From Thermohalobaculum sp039180675 (GTDB lineage Bacteria > Pseudomonadota > Alphaproteobacteria > Rhodobacterales > Rhodobacteraceae): a DNA stretch of 64,000 nt. Numbering within the stretch: the first letter of the stretch is position 1; the number at the start of each line of letters is the position of its first letter. A model generated the notes under the pieces. The model had not been told where the DNA came from, searched no databases, and saw nothing but the letters and a program-made list of their open reading frames with translations. The position numbers and the translations under genes are program-made. This document shows, one piece after another, positions 17,498-24,406 of the stretch. The DNA is taken from NCBI GenBank assembly GCA_039180675.1, contig JBCDDC010000004.1, forward strand, positions 124,001 through 188,000, given 5' to 3'.

Positions 17498-17800
17498 ATG
17501 CGAATCTTTGCGATGATTGCCTGCGCCGTAGCGCTTTCGGGATGCGAGACGCTGGAGGCTCTGGCGCCGCAGACCGTGGCCGGTTTCGAGGCGGGCGGCG
17601 TGCTGGGTGCGCTCGACGGCGCGTCGGGCGCGATCCTGGCCAGGTGCCGCCGGTATGATGGCGCGGAGTTCCGGGTCGCCATGGATGTGCTGGGTGAGAA
17701 CACCGGCACAACCGGACGCGTCCAAAGCGTTCGGAGCGAGCGTCGTAAGATCTGCGCCACTGCCGGTGCGGTCGCGATCCTGAGCGCCCGGGGCAGCTGA
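17498..17800 (+). CDS. Small putative lipoprotein after the GTA cluster
   Basis: A 100-residue protein with a lipoprotein signal: MRIFAMIACAVALSGC, with the lipobox Cys at residue 16. The mature part (AGGVLGALDGASGAILARCRRYDGAEFRVAMDVLGENTG) matches nothing I know. ATG 17498 has an AAGAGGG site seven bases upstream; an earlier ATG at 17492 is too close to it. The start is 16 bases after the DUF2793 stop, so it probably belongs to the same transcript, though a GTA role is not shown. Confidence 0.7.
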   Translation: MRIFAMIACAVALSGCETLEALAPQTVAGFEAGGVLGALDGASGAILARCRRYDGAEFRVAMDVLGENTGTTGRVQSVRSERRKICATAGAVAILSARGS

Positions 17801-17842
17801 CAGGATCCGTACGAAAGCCTGCCATTTCACGAAACTTTATTG

Positions 17843-17865
17843 CCAGCCGCACAATTTCTGGCTGG
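17843..17865 (+). terminator. Hairpin after the GTA-linked lipoprotein gene
   Basis: CCAGCC (17843-17848) pairs with GGCTGG (17860-17865) across an 11-base loop, 43 bases after the stop codon. There is no T tract. It may mark the 3' end of the GTA transcript. Confidence 0.35.
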
Positions 17866-17883
17866 ACAGTAGCACCTGAGTTC

Positions 17884-17928
17884 CCCATCTCTGCCCGACA
17901 TCGGCTATAGTCGGTGCGCAGAGATGGG
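17884..17928 (+). promoter_or_regulatory. Nested hairpin in the cysE leader
   Basis: CCCATCTCTGC (17884-17894) and GCAGAGATGGG (17918-17928) are perfect complements. Inside them CCGAC (17895-17899) pairs with GTCGG (17910-17914). The right arm runs into the GGGAGGG ribosome-binding site of cysE (ATG 17937), so folding could hide that site. It could equally be a DNA operator; a CTATAG sequence in the loop may be a -10 element. Confidence 0.45.
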
Positions 17929-17936
17929 AGGGACCC

Positions 17937-18776
17937 ATGGCGCTCAAGACAAGAACCACGACACCTGCATCGGTCGACCCGGTCTGGCGGCAGATGCGCG
18001 AGGAGGCCGAGCAGCTGGCGGTGAACGAGCCGCTGATGGCAAGCTTCGCTCATTCGGTCGTGCTGCACCACCCGAGCTTTGAAAACGCGCTCTGCTACCG
18101 GATCGCGCAGAAGCTCTCCTCCCCCGAATTCTCTCCCCTGCTGATGCGCGAGATCGCCGAGGCCGGCCATGCCGCGAATCCTGAGATGGGGCGCGCGGCG
18201 CGGGCCGATATCGTGGCGATCTATGATCGCGATCCTGCCTGCGACCGGATGCTGAACCCGCTTTTGTATTTTAAAGGGTTCCTCGCGGTGCAGAGCCAGC
18301 GGCTGGGCCATTGGTTGTGGAAGACCGGCCGCAAGGATGTAGCGCTGTTCATCCAGATGCGCTCCTCGGAGATCTTCGGCTGCGACATCCACCCCGGCGC
18401 CAGGGTCGGCAAGGGGATCATGATCGACCATGCCCATTCCATCGTCATCGGCGAGACGGCGGTGGTGGGCGATGATGTCTCGATGCTGCATTCAGTGACG
18501 CTCGGCGGCACCGGAAAGGCGGGCGGCGACCGGCATCCTAAAATTGGCAATGGCGTCCTGATCGGCGCGGGTGCGAAGGTGCTCGGCAACATCCATGTTG
18601 GCCATTGCTCGCGCATTGCCGCAGGCTCTGTGGTGCTGAAGGATGTGCCCTCGGAGAAGACGGTGGCCGGGATCCCGGCGAAGATCGTCGGCGACGCGGG
18701 GTGTGACCGGCCCTCGATCAGCATGAACCACCTGCTCGTGACCAGCGATCCGGAGGACATCGTTCCCGATTGCTGA
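17937..18776 (+). CDS. cysE: Serine O-acetyltransferase
   Basis: A 279-residue left-handed beta-helix acetyltransferase that converts serine and acetyl-CoA to O-acetylserine, the first step of cysteine synthesis. The N-terminal helical domain includes DPVWRQMREEAEQLAVNEPLM and FENALCYRIAQKL. The hexapeptide part contains FGCDIHPGARVGKGIMIDHAHSIVIGETAVVGDDVSMLHSVTLGGTG, with the catalytic His-containing segments of the family. The tail ends in SDPEDIVPDC. A GGGAGGG site precedes ATG 17937. cysE commonly flanks GTA clusters in this order, as I recall; the structured leader suggests regulation. Confidence 0.95.
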   Translation: MALKTRTTTPASVDPVWRQMREEAEQLAVNEPLMASFAHSVVLHHPSFENALCYRIAQKLSSPEFSPLLMREIAEAGHAANPEMGRAARADIVAIYDRDPACDRMLNPLLYFKGFLAVQSQRLGHWLWKTGRKDVALFIQMRSSEIFGCDIHPGARVGKGIMIDHAHSIVIGETAVVGDDVSMLHSVTLGGTGKAGGDRHPKIGNGVLIGAGAKVLGNIHVGHCSRIAAGSVVLKDVPSEKTVAGIPAKIVGDAGCDRPSISMNHLLVTSDPEDIVPDC

Positions 18777-18784
18777 GCCAGCCG

Positions 18785-18865
18785 GCGCGGCCCAGGGCCC
18801 ACCCACCCGGGCCGCCCGCGAGGCCAGGTTTCGCCAACAGCGCGCCCCCTCGCCCTGGGCCGCGC
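18785..18865. repeat. Intergenic CCCACCCACCC hairpin element, copy 1
   Basis: GCGCGGCCCAGGGC (18785-18798) and GCCCTGGGCCGCGC (18852-18865) are perfect complements enclosing a loop that begins CCACCCACCCGGGCCGCCC. It lies between the convergent ends of cysE and the EF-hand gene, where it could act as a two-way terminator. Confidence 0.6.
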
Positions 18866-18957
18866 AGTCTTCCCTTCCCCTTTAGAGAATAAATGGCCAG
18901 CGCGGCCGGGCATCTCCCGCCCGCGCTGGACCTTTTCGGTGTATGATGTGCGTGGGC

Positions 18958-19212
18958 TCAGCCCTCGGACGGTTCGACCTCTGGCAGGTTCGAGCCGATG
19001 AACTCGCTGGGGCTCAGGAGATTGTCCTGATCCCGGTCGAGCTGGGCGAAGATCTCGGGGTCGAGCTCCGGATAGGCTTGCTGGAACTCGCCGAGCGTGA
19101 TCTGCGCGTCCGAGTTGGCGTCGATCACGGTAAAGGTGTCCGCGGTGCCCGCGAGCGCGAGACCGGCAGCACCGAGGATGGAAACGGAAACGAGAGTAAG
19201 CTTGGTCAGCAT
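18958..19212 (-). CDS. Secreted EF-hand calcium-binding protein
   Basis: An 84-residue protein with a signal peptide (MLTKLTLVSVSILGAAGLALAG) and two canonical EF-hand loops: Asp31 to Glu42 (DANSDAQITLGE) and Asp59 to Glu70 (DRDQDNLLSPSE), each with the Asp/Asn and final Glu ligands in place. It should bind calcium in the periplasm or outside the cell. I chose the ATG at 19212, which has an AAAGGAG site seven bases upstream; a start six codons earlier would place that site inside the gene. Its partner is unknown. Confidence 0.82.
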   Translation of the reverse strand: MLTKLTLVSVSILGAAGLALAGTADTFTVIDANSDAQITLGEFQQAYPELDPEIFAQLDRDQDNLLSPSEFIGSNLPEVEPSEG

Positions 19213-19613
19213 GGGGGAGTCTCCTTTCATCTCCAGGCGATCCGGACCGTCCGAACCGCTGGGATGACACGCGGGGCTGGCGCGGCCTCCGGCGGAAAAA
19301 ATGCAACTTTTTCAACGGTAAAAAGGTCTGACTTTCCGGATAGTCGCCTGATCGCAGCGGCTTGGAAGCGCATGGTGATGTTGTGCGAGAGCGCGGACAG
19401 ACGGCGAGGCTCGCTGTCCCGAGCCGCATAGGAGCGACCGTCAGCTGGCCGCGCTTGACGGGATGCAAAGCAGGAGTGCCGCCGCCCCGGCCATGCGAGA
19501 TCTTGGATTGCGGAGAGAGCGCTGGCCGGGTGGGGTCCGCTCAAGCTGATCAATCCACGCGTGTTTTACGCATGCTCAGGCTAAACCTCGAGGGCGAAAG
19601 CGGATGACTCGGC
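19213..19613. other. Gene-free stretch upstream of the EF-hand gene
   Basis: About 400 bases with no recognisable gene. An A/T-rich patch near 19297-19330, with a weak CTTTTT/AAAAAG dyad, lies upstream of the EF-hand gene on the reverse strand and may hold its promoter. The short open frames here have no recognisable domain. Confidence 0.4.
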
Positions 19614-20672
19614 TCAGGCGCGGCGGCGCCGACGGCCCTCGCGGGCACCCCGGGCGCCTTCTGGTGCGGCGGCACCTGCGGGTTTGTTGAACCTGATCCA
19701 GTTGCCGCCCGAGGCATCGTTGTCGAGCAGGAAATCGGCCGCTTTGATGGCCTCGATCTCCTTGGATGGGGTCGCCTTGGTCGAGGTCAGGCCGAGGAGG
19801 GGGGCGAGCGTGTCCCAGTCGGCGCCCTCCGGGATTGTGACGCCGAGGGCTGCCAGCGCCTCGGTCTTCTCGGCGATCTTCTTGGCAGAGGCGCCCTGTT
19901 GCACCGGGTTCATGATCGCGGAGGTCATGCCCGCGGCGGCCGCCATCGGCAGGAAGGCATTGTTGATGCCGTGCCGGTTCGGCAGGCCGAAGGAGATGTT
20001 GGATGCGCCGCAGGTGGTGTTGACGCCCAGTTCCTCGCGCAGGCGGCGCACGAGTGCGAAGACCTGGAGCCCGGCGGTCGCCATCGCGCCCACGGGCATG
20101 ACCAGCGGATCGACCACGATGTCATGGGCCGGGATGCCGTGATCGGCGGCGCGATGGACGATCTTGCGCGCAACCTCGAAGCGGACATCCGGATCCTCGG
20201 AAATGCCCGTGTCGTCGTTCGAGATCGCGACCACGGGCACATTGTATTTCTTGACCAGCGGCAGGACCATTTCGAGCCGTTCCTCCTCGCCGGTTACCGA
20301 GTTCAGGAGCGGGCGGCCCTCGCAGGCTTCAAGACCGGCCTCGAGCGCGCCGGGGACCGAGCTGTCGATGCAGAGAGGCACATCGACCAGGCCCTGGACG
20401 AGCTCGATCATCTTGCGCATCAGCGGTGGTTCGGTCTCGTTCGGGTTGGGGTTGGAGTTGTAGACTACGCCAGCGTTGACATCGAGCACGGTGGCGCCGC
20501 AGGCGACCTGTTCGAGCGCGTCCTTCCTGACCGTCTCGAAATCCCCTGCTTCGAGTTCTGCGGCGAGCTTCTTACGGCCGGTGGGGTTGATCCGCTCGCC
20601 GATCACGCAGAACGGCTGGTCGAAGCCGATCACGACGGTCTTTGTCTTGCTCTCGACGATGGTGCGGGTCAT
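19614..20672 (-). CDS. Methyltetrahydrofolate:corrinoid methyltransferase-like protein
   Basis: A 352-residue protein with a pterin-binding TIM-barrel domain of the MtgA/AcsE/MetH type. Supporting motifs are CVIGERINPTGRKKLAAEL near residue 22, GATVLDVNAGVV, CIDSSVPGALEAGLEAC and LLNSVTGEEERL. These enzymes move a methyl group between a corrinoid protein and tetrahydrofolate. The C-terminus is an unusual Arg/Gly-rich tail (GARGAREGRRRRRA). It lies downstream of a MetF-like reductase gene, which fits a route that feeds methyl groups into the folate pool. No corrinoid protein gene is visible in the window. Confidence 0.85.
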   Translation of the reverse strand: MTRTIVESKTKTVVIGFDQPFCVIGERINPTGRKKLAAELEAGDFETVRKDALEQVACGATVLDVNAGVVYNSNPNPNETEPPLMRKMIELVQGLVDVPLCIDSSVPGALEAGLEACEGRPLLNSVTGEEERLEMVLPLVKKYNVPVVAISNDDTGISEDPDVRFEVARKIVHRAADHGIPAHDIVVDPLVMPVGAMATAGLQVFALVRRLREELGVNTTCGASNISFGLPNRHGINNAFLPMAAAAGMTSAIMNPVQQGASAKKIAEKTEALAALGVTIPEGADWDTLAPLLGLTSTKATPSKEIEAIKAADFLLDNDASGGNWIRFNKPAGAAAPEGARGAREGRRRRRA

Positions 20673-20730
20673 GGACGCTTTCCTAACTTGAGGTCTTTCG
20701 GTCGGTGGTGCCTGTCTGAGGCTGGGTCAG

Positions 20731-20893
20731 CTTAGCGGCGGCGGGCTTGTGCCCGCCACGACATACCCTCGCTCCGCTGCTTGCGCAGCGATGCGAGGTG
20801 CAGGCGCATGCGGCCAAAGCTGGCTCCCACGCGCTTTGCGCAGGCAAAGCGCAATCATAGGCGTATGCCCGTCAGGGCATTCCGCTTGGTTCA
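20731..20893 (-). repeat. Multi-hairpin intergenic repeat, copy A
   Basis: Read on the reverse strand it begins TGAACCAAGCGGAATGC, eight bases after the stop of the MetF-like gene, and ends with GGGTATGTCGTGGCGGGC and a GC hairpin. Four successive hairpins can form: ATGCCC/GGGCAT, GCGCTTTGC/GCAAAGCGC, CGCTGC/GCAGCG and GGCGGGC/GCCCGCC. The same modules recur at 24228-24406. Confidence 0.75.
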
Positions 20894-20901
20894 CTTCGGC
20901 T

Positions 20902-21843
20902 TCAGCCATGGGCGGCGCGGGCCATCGGGGTCTGGCGGCCGAACTCGCTGGTGAAGTCGGCGCTGTTCTTGATGCCGCCCAGCGGGAAGAAATGCACCTT
21001 GGTGATGTTGAAGTCGGGATGCGCGGCCTTGTGGGCGGCGAGGTCGCGCAGGACCTCCTCAGGCGTGAACGGCAGCACCAGTTTCGTGACATCCGCGGCT
21101 CGGCGTTGGAGTACCCGCAGGCTGGGGCCGACGCCGCAGGCAAGGGCAAACTTGATCAGCGTCTGCAGCTTCGCCGGGCCCGCGACACCGATATGGATCG
21201 GCAGGGTCACGCTCGCCTCCGCCAGCTTGTTTGCCCAGGCGATGACCGGCTCGGCCTCAAAGCAGAACTGGGTCGCGATCGCCATCTCGGCGTCGGTGCG
21301 CTCCGAGAACGCCTGTTTCCAGCGGATCGCCTCCATCACATTCGCATCCGATCCGTCCGGGTCGATATCCTTGTTACCCTCCGGATGCCCCGCCACGTGC
21401 AGGCGTTTGAAGCCCGCGCAGTCGAAGGCGCCATCCTCCAGAAGCTGCATCGAGGAATGGAAATCTCCATGCGGTTTGTCCACGCCGCCCGCGAGCAAAA
21501 GCGCCTGATCGATCCCGGCCTCGCCCTGGTAGCGCGCGATCCAGTCGGCCAGTGTCGCGGTGTCCTTGATGATCCGCGCCGGAAAATGCGGCATCACCGG
21601 AAAGCCTTCGCCGGCGATACGCTTGGCGGTCGCCACCATATCCTCGATCGGCGTGCCCTCGATATGGGCGATGTAGACCCGGGTGCCCGCTGGCAGGATC
21701 TCGGCAAAGCTTTCGACCTTTTCCGCCGTGCGCGGCATCACTTCGATCGAGAAGCCGTCGAGAAAGCCCGCCAAGTCTGCATTGTCCGCGCATCTGGGCG
21801 CCGGTTTTTCCTTGCGGGAGAAGAAGTTCAGGATGCTTGCCAT
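20902..21843 (-). CDS. Methylenetetrahydrofolate reductase-like protein
   Basis: A 313-residue protein of the MTHFR (MetF) family. The pattern includes FSIEVMPRTAEKVESFAEILPAGTRVYIAHIEGT near residue 32, GFPVMPHFPARIIKD, ALLLAGGVDKPHG and AGHPEGNKDI, and the C-terminal KVHFFPLGGIKNSADF. It should interconvert methylene- and methyl-tetrahydrofolate. It is distant from the housekeeping MetF used in methionine synthesis. It sits between the 'virulence factor' gene and the MTHF:corrinoid methyltransferase gene on the same strand, consistent with oxidation of methyl groups taken from methylated amines. Its 3' end is followed by repeat copy A. Confidence 0.85.
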   Translation of the reverse strand: MASILNFFSRKEKPAPRCADNADLAGFLDGFSIEVMPRTAEKVESFAEILPAGTRVYIAHIEGTPIEDMVATAKRIAGEGFPVMPHFPARIIKDTATLADWIARYQGEAGIDQALLLAGGVDKPHGDFHSSMQLLEDGAFDCAGFKRLHVAGHPEGNKDIDPDGSDANVMEAIRWKQAFSERTDAEMAIATQFCFEAEPVIAWANKLAEASVTLPIHIGVAGPAKLQTLIKFALACGVGPSLRVLQRRAADVTKLVLPFTPEEVLRDLAAHKAAHPDFNITKVHFFPLGGIKNSADFTSEFGRQTPMARAAHG

Positions 21844-21854
21844 CTTCCGTGTCC

Positions 21855-22157
21855 TCAGCCGGCCCAGCCGTCATTGGCGATCAGGGTCTTGATGCGGTCG
21901 GTGTCGAATTCCTGGTCGAGCCGGGTTGCCTCCGCCTCGGCAACCTCTTCCGGGTCGCCGTCGATATCGACGGGGTCGGCCCGGCGCCATTCTGCCAGAT
22001 AAGCCTCGGAATCCTTAGCGCCAATCTTCATCGCGCACCGGTCGATCGCCTGCTCGAACCGCTCAGGCAACTGGCGCTTGGCCAGCGGCTTGCGGCCCTT
22101 TTTTATGATGACCTGGGCGGGGATGTCCCGCCAGTAGACGATCTGAAGCTGCGCCAT
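21855..22157 (-). CDS. 'Virulence factor' family protein linked to one-carbon genes
   Basis: A 100-residue protein with MAQLQIVYWRDIPAQVIIKKGRKPLAKRQLPERFEQAIDRCAMK, the pattern of the small family annotated as 'virulence factor' in Rhodobacterales. The name carries no known function. The start ATG at 22157 has an AAAGGG site upstream; the open frame runs further back but is not family-like. It lies 11 bases upstream of the MetF-like gene, so the two are probably co-transcribed, which points to a one-carbon role. Confidence 0.78.
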   Translation of the reverse strand: MAQLQIVYWRDIPAQVIIKKGRKPLAKRQLPERFEQAIDRCAMKIGAKDSEAYLAEWRRADPVDIDGDPEEVAEAEATRLDQEFDTDRIKTLIANDGWAG

Positions 22158-22275
22158 CGTTTCCCGACCCTTTCTCGATCTTCTCTCCACATAGGGATTT
22201 GCGTCGCGGTGCTGCGGCAGATTTTCGACTTGGTGTCGGTGTTCTGCGACATTCTCACGAACGCGGGGGAAAACG

Positions 22276-22289
22276 TGTTCGCGCGAACA
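22276..22289. promoter_or_regulatory. 14-bp perfect palindrome in a divergent promoter region
   Basis: TGTTCGCGCGAACA is its own reverse complement. It lies in the 199-base region between the reverse-strand one-carbon genes and the forward Ppx/GppA gene, a likely place for a dimeric regulator to bind. The regulator is not identifiable. Confidence 0.4.
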
Positions 22290-22356
22290 ACCCAAGGTTC
22301 TTGTCGCGCCTTTCGCACTCGCGTAAGGTTATCGCGTGTGGAGAGGAGGGGCGTTC

Positions 22357-23490
22357 GTGTCTCAGGGAGCGCGTAATGCGCCGCATCGGAGGTCTGTGTC
22401 CGGTTCGGGCCGCGCGCGGCGCGGGCCGCCGGGCGTGATCAGCAACGCGCCGATTGCGGCGCTGGATCTCGGGACAAACAACTGCCGCCTGCTTGTCGCC
22501 CGGCCAAAGGGTGATCATTTCGAAGTAATGGATGCGTTCAGCCGGACCGTGCGTCTCGGCGAGGGGGTCGAGGGCAGCAATGTCCTGTCCGAATCCGCCC
22601 AGAAACGCGCGCTCAAGGCGCTCAGGATCTGCGCGGGCAAGATCCGCCACCATCGGGTCAGGGAATGCCGGGTCGTGGCGACCGAGGCCTGCCGCCGCGC
22701 GCTCAACGGCGACGCTTTCGCGGACCGGGTCGCGCACGAGACCGGGCTCTCGCTTGACATCATCGCGCCGGAGGAGGAGGCGCGACTGGCGGTGGCCGGA
22801 TGCGCGCCCCTGGTCGACAGTCGGGCAGAGCAGCTTCTGGTCTTCGATATCGGTGGCGGCTCGACCGAGCTGATCTGGATCGACATGTCCGGCACACCGC
22901 CGGAGCGGCGCAGTGCCCTGATCCGCGCGGTCGCCCCCACGGGCTCGATCGAGACAAAGGCGGTGCGCAAGGCAAAGGCCCGGATATCGGACTGGATCTC
23001 GGTGCCGATCGGGGTCACCACCCTGCATGACCGCTTTGCCGACATTGCCGATGACCAGAAGCGTTTCGCTGCCATGTCCTGGCATTTCGAGCAGCGTCTG
23101 GCGCCCTTCGGACCTTACGATCCCGACGATACCTCCCCGCTCACAAGCCATCTTCAGATCATCGGCGTCTCCGGCACTGCGACGACATTCGGTGCGCTGC
23201 ATCTGGATCTGACCAGCTATGACCGCAGCCAGGTCGACGGGCTCTGGCTGCCGGGCCCGCAGGCGGGCGCGGTCGCCGACAGGATCCTGGCGATGGGCGC
23301 GCCGGGCCGGGCCGCGCACCCTGGGATCGGCCCCCGCCGGGCGGATCTGGTCGTCTCCGGCGCCGCGATCCTGATGACGATCCTGCGGGTCTGGCCGGTG
23401 GAGCGGATGCGCATCGCCGATCGCGGCTTGCGCGAAGGCATGCTCTATGGCCTGATCCGGGCGCGACGGGCGAAGCGGCAGCAGGGCTAA
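22357..23490 (+). CDS. Ppx/GppA family phosphatase
   Basis: A 377-residue protein of the exopolyphosphatase/pppGpp phosphohydrolase family (ASKHA fold). The phosphate-binding motifs are visible: IAALDLGTNNCRLLVA near the start, VVATEACRRALNG, VFDIGGGSTELIWI and GVSGTATTFGALHL. Members hydrolyse polyphosphate or pppGpp; the sequence alone does not decide which. I chose GTG 22357, which has an AGGAGGGG site six bases upstream; GTG 22336 lacks one. It is followed after six bases by rlmE, a common pairing in alphaproteobacteria. Confidence 0.88.
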   Translation: MSQGARNAPHRRSVSGSGRARRGPPGVISNAPIAALDLGTNNCRLLVARPKGDHFEVMDAFSRTVRLGEGVEGSNVLSESAQKRALKALRICAGKIRHHRVRECRVVATEACRRALNGDAFADRVAHETGLSLDIIAPEEEARLAVAGCAPLVDSRAEQLLVFDIGGGSTELIWIDMSGTPPERRSALIRAVAPTGSIETKAVRKAKARISDWISVPIGVTTLHDRFADIADDQKRFAAMSWHFEQRLAPFGPYDPDDTSPLTSHLQIIGVSGTATTFGALHLDLTSYDRSQVDGLWLPGPQAGAVADRILAMGAPGRAAHPGIGPRRADLVVSGAAILMTILRVWPVERMRIADRGLREGMLYGLIRARRAKRQQG

Positions 23491-23496
23491 TCCTTC

Positions 23497-24249
23497 ATGG
23501 CGAAAAGGCCGGGCAAAGGGCCGGGGGGCAAGGCGAGCTCCGGGCGCGGGGAACGCGCCCTCAAGGTCAGGGTGAAGAGCGCGAAGGGGCGCAGGCTGTC
23601 CTCCACCCGCTGGCTGGAGCGTCAGCTGAACGACCCTTATGTGCAGCGTGCCAAGGCCGAGGGCTATCGCGGCCGCGCTGCCTACAAACTGATCGAGTTG
23701 GATGACAAGTTCCGGTTTCTAGTCCCCGGTGCCCGGGTCGTCGATCTCGGCGCGGCGCCGGGCGGCTGGAGCCAGGTCGCGGCGGCCCGGGTCAACGCGC
23801 TGGGGGAGCGCAAGGGCAAGGCAAAGGGCCGGGTGATCGGGGTAGATCTGCAGGAGATGGAGCCGATTGCCGGGGCGGATCTCATCCAGCTCGATTTCCT
23901 CGATGAGGGTGCGGACGAGACGGTGAAGGCCCTGCTGGACGGCGCAGCCGATGCGGTGATCAGCGATATGGCCGCGGCCGCCTCGGGCCATCGCCAGACC
24001 GATCACCTGAAGATCATGGCGCTGGCGGAGGCCGCCGCCTATTTCGCCTTCGATGTCCTGGCTGAGGGCGGCACCTATGTCGCCAAGATGCTGCAGGGCG
24101 GAGCGGAGGCCTGGCTGCTGACGCTTCTGAAACGAAACTTCGCGAAAGTGGCCCATGTGAAACCGCCGGCGAGCCGGAAGGATTCGGCCGAGATCTACCT
24201 CATCGCCACCGGATTTCGAGCAGGGGCGAACCAAGCGGAATGCCCCTGA
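23497..24249 (+). CDS. rlmE: 23S rRNA (uridine-2'-O-)-methyltransferase RlmE
   Basis: A 250-residue FtsJ-type SAM-dependent methyltransferase. It has a basic N-terminal extension (KRPGKGPGGKASSGRGERALKVRVK) and then RAAYKLIELDDKF with the first catalytic Lys. The SAM motif VVDLGAAPGGWSQVA, the catalytic Asp in VISDMAAAASGH, and Lys/Glu in YVAKMLQGGAE and PPASRKDSAEIYL follow. It methylates U2552 of 23S rRNA in the large subunit. The last residues (ANQAECP) and the stop codon come from intergenic repeat copy B, which has invaded the 3' end of the gene. Confidence 0.95.
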   Translation: MAKRPGKGPGGKASSGRGERALKVRVKSAKGRRLSSTRWLERQLNDPYVQRAKAEGYRGRAAYKLIELDDKFRFLVPGARVVDLGAAPGGWSQVAAARVNALGERKGKAKGRVIGVDLQEMEPIAGADLIQLDFLDEGADETVKALLDGAADAVISDMAAAASGHRQTDHLKIMALAEAAAYFAFDVLAEGGTYVAKMLQGGAEAWLLTLLKRNFAKVAHVKPPASRKDSAEIYLIATGFRAGANQAECP

Positions 24250-24406
24250 CGGGGCATGCGCCTTCACTGGGCGTTTTGCGTTGCGCAAAACGCGCTGGCG
24301 CCCGGTTCTCAGCGCGATGTTTTGGTTCGGGCGCCCGCGCCTTCTTCGCTGTCGGAGACGGCGAAGAAGGGTATGTCGTGGCGGGGCTTGCCCCGCCTCC
24401 GCTCAG
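24228..24406 (+). repeat. Multi-hairpin intergenic repeat, copy B
   Basis: It begins GAACCAAGCGGAATGC inside the last codons of rlmE and ends GGGTATGTCGTGGCGGGG plus a GC hairpin near the end of the convergent agmatinase gene. The four hairpins match copy A but with changed stems: ATGCCCC/GGGGCAT, GCGTTTTGCG/CGCAAAACGC, CCTTCTTCGC/GCGAAGAAGG and GGCGGGGC/GCCCCGCC. Confidence 0.75.

Noticed and set aside
3134..17800. Ordinary prophage
   Set aside because: No integrase, repressor, replication or attachment sites; gene order, short tape measure and DUF2460/DUF2163/NlpC/TIM-barrel set are those of a gene transfer agent.
20727..21149. 140-codon reverse-strand frame over the end of the MetF-like gene
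   Set aside because: It is an out-of-frame reading of the MetF-like gene continuing into repeat copy A.
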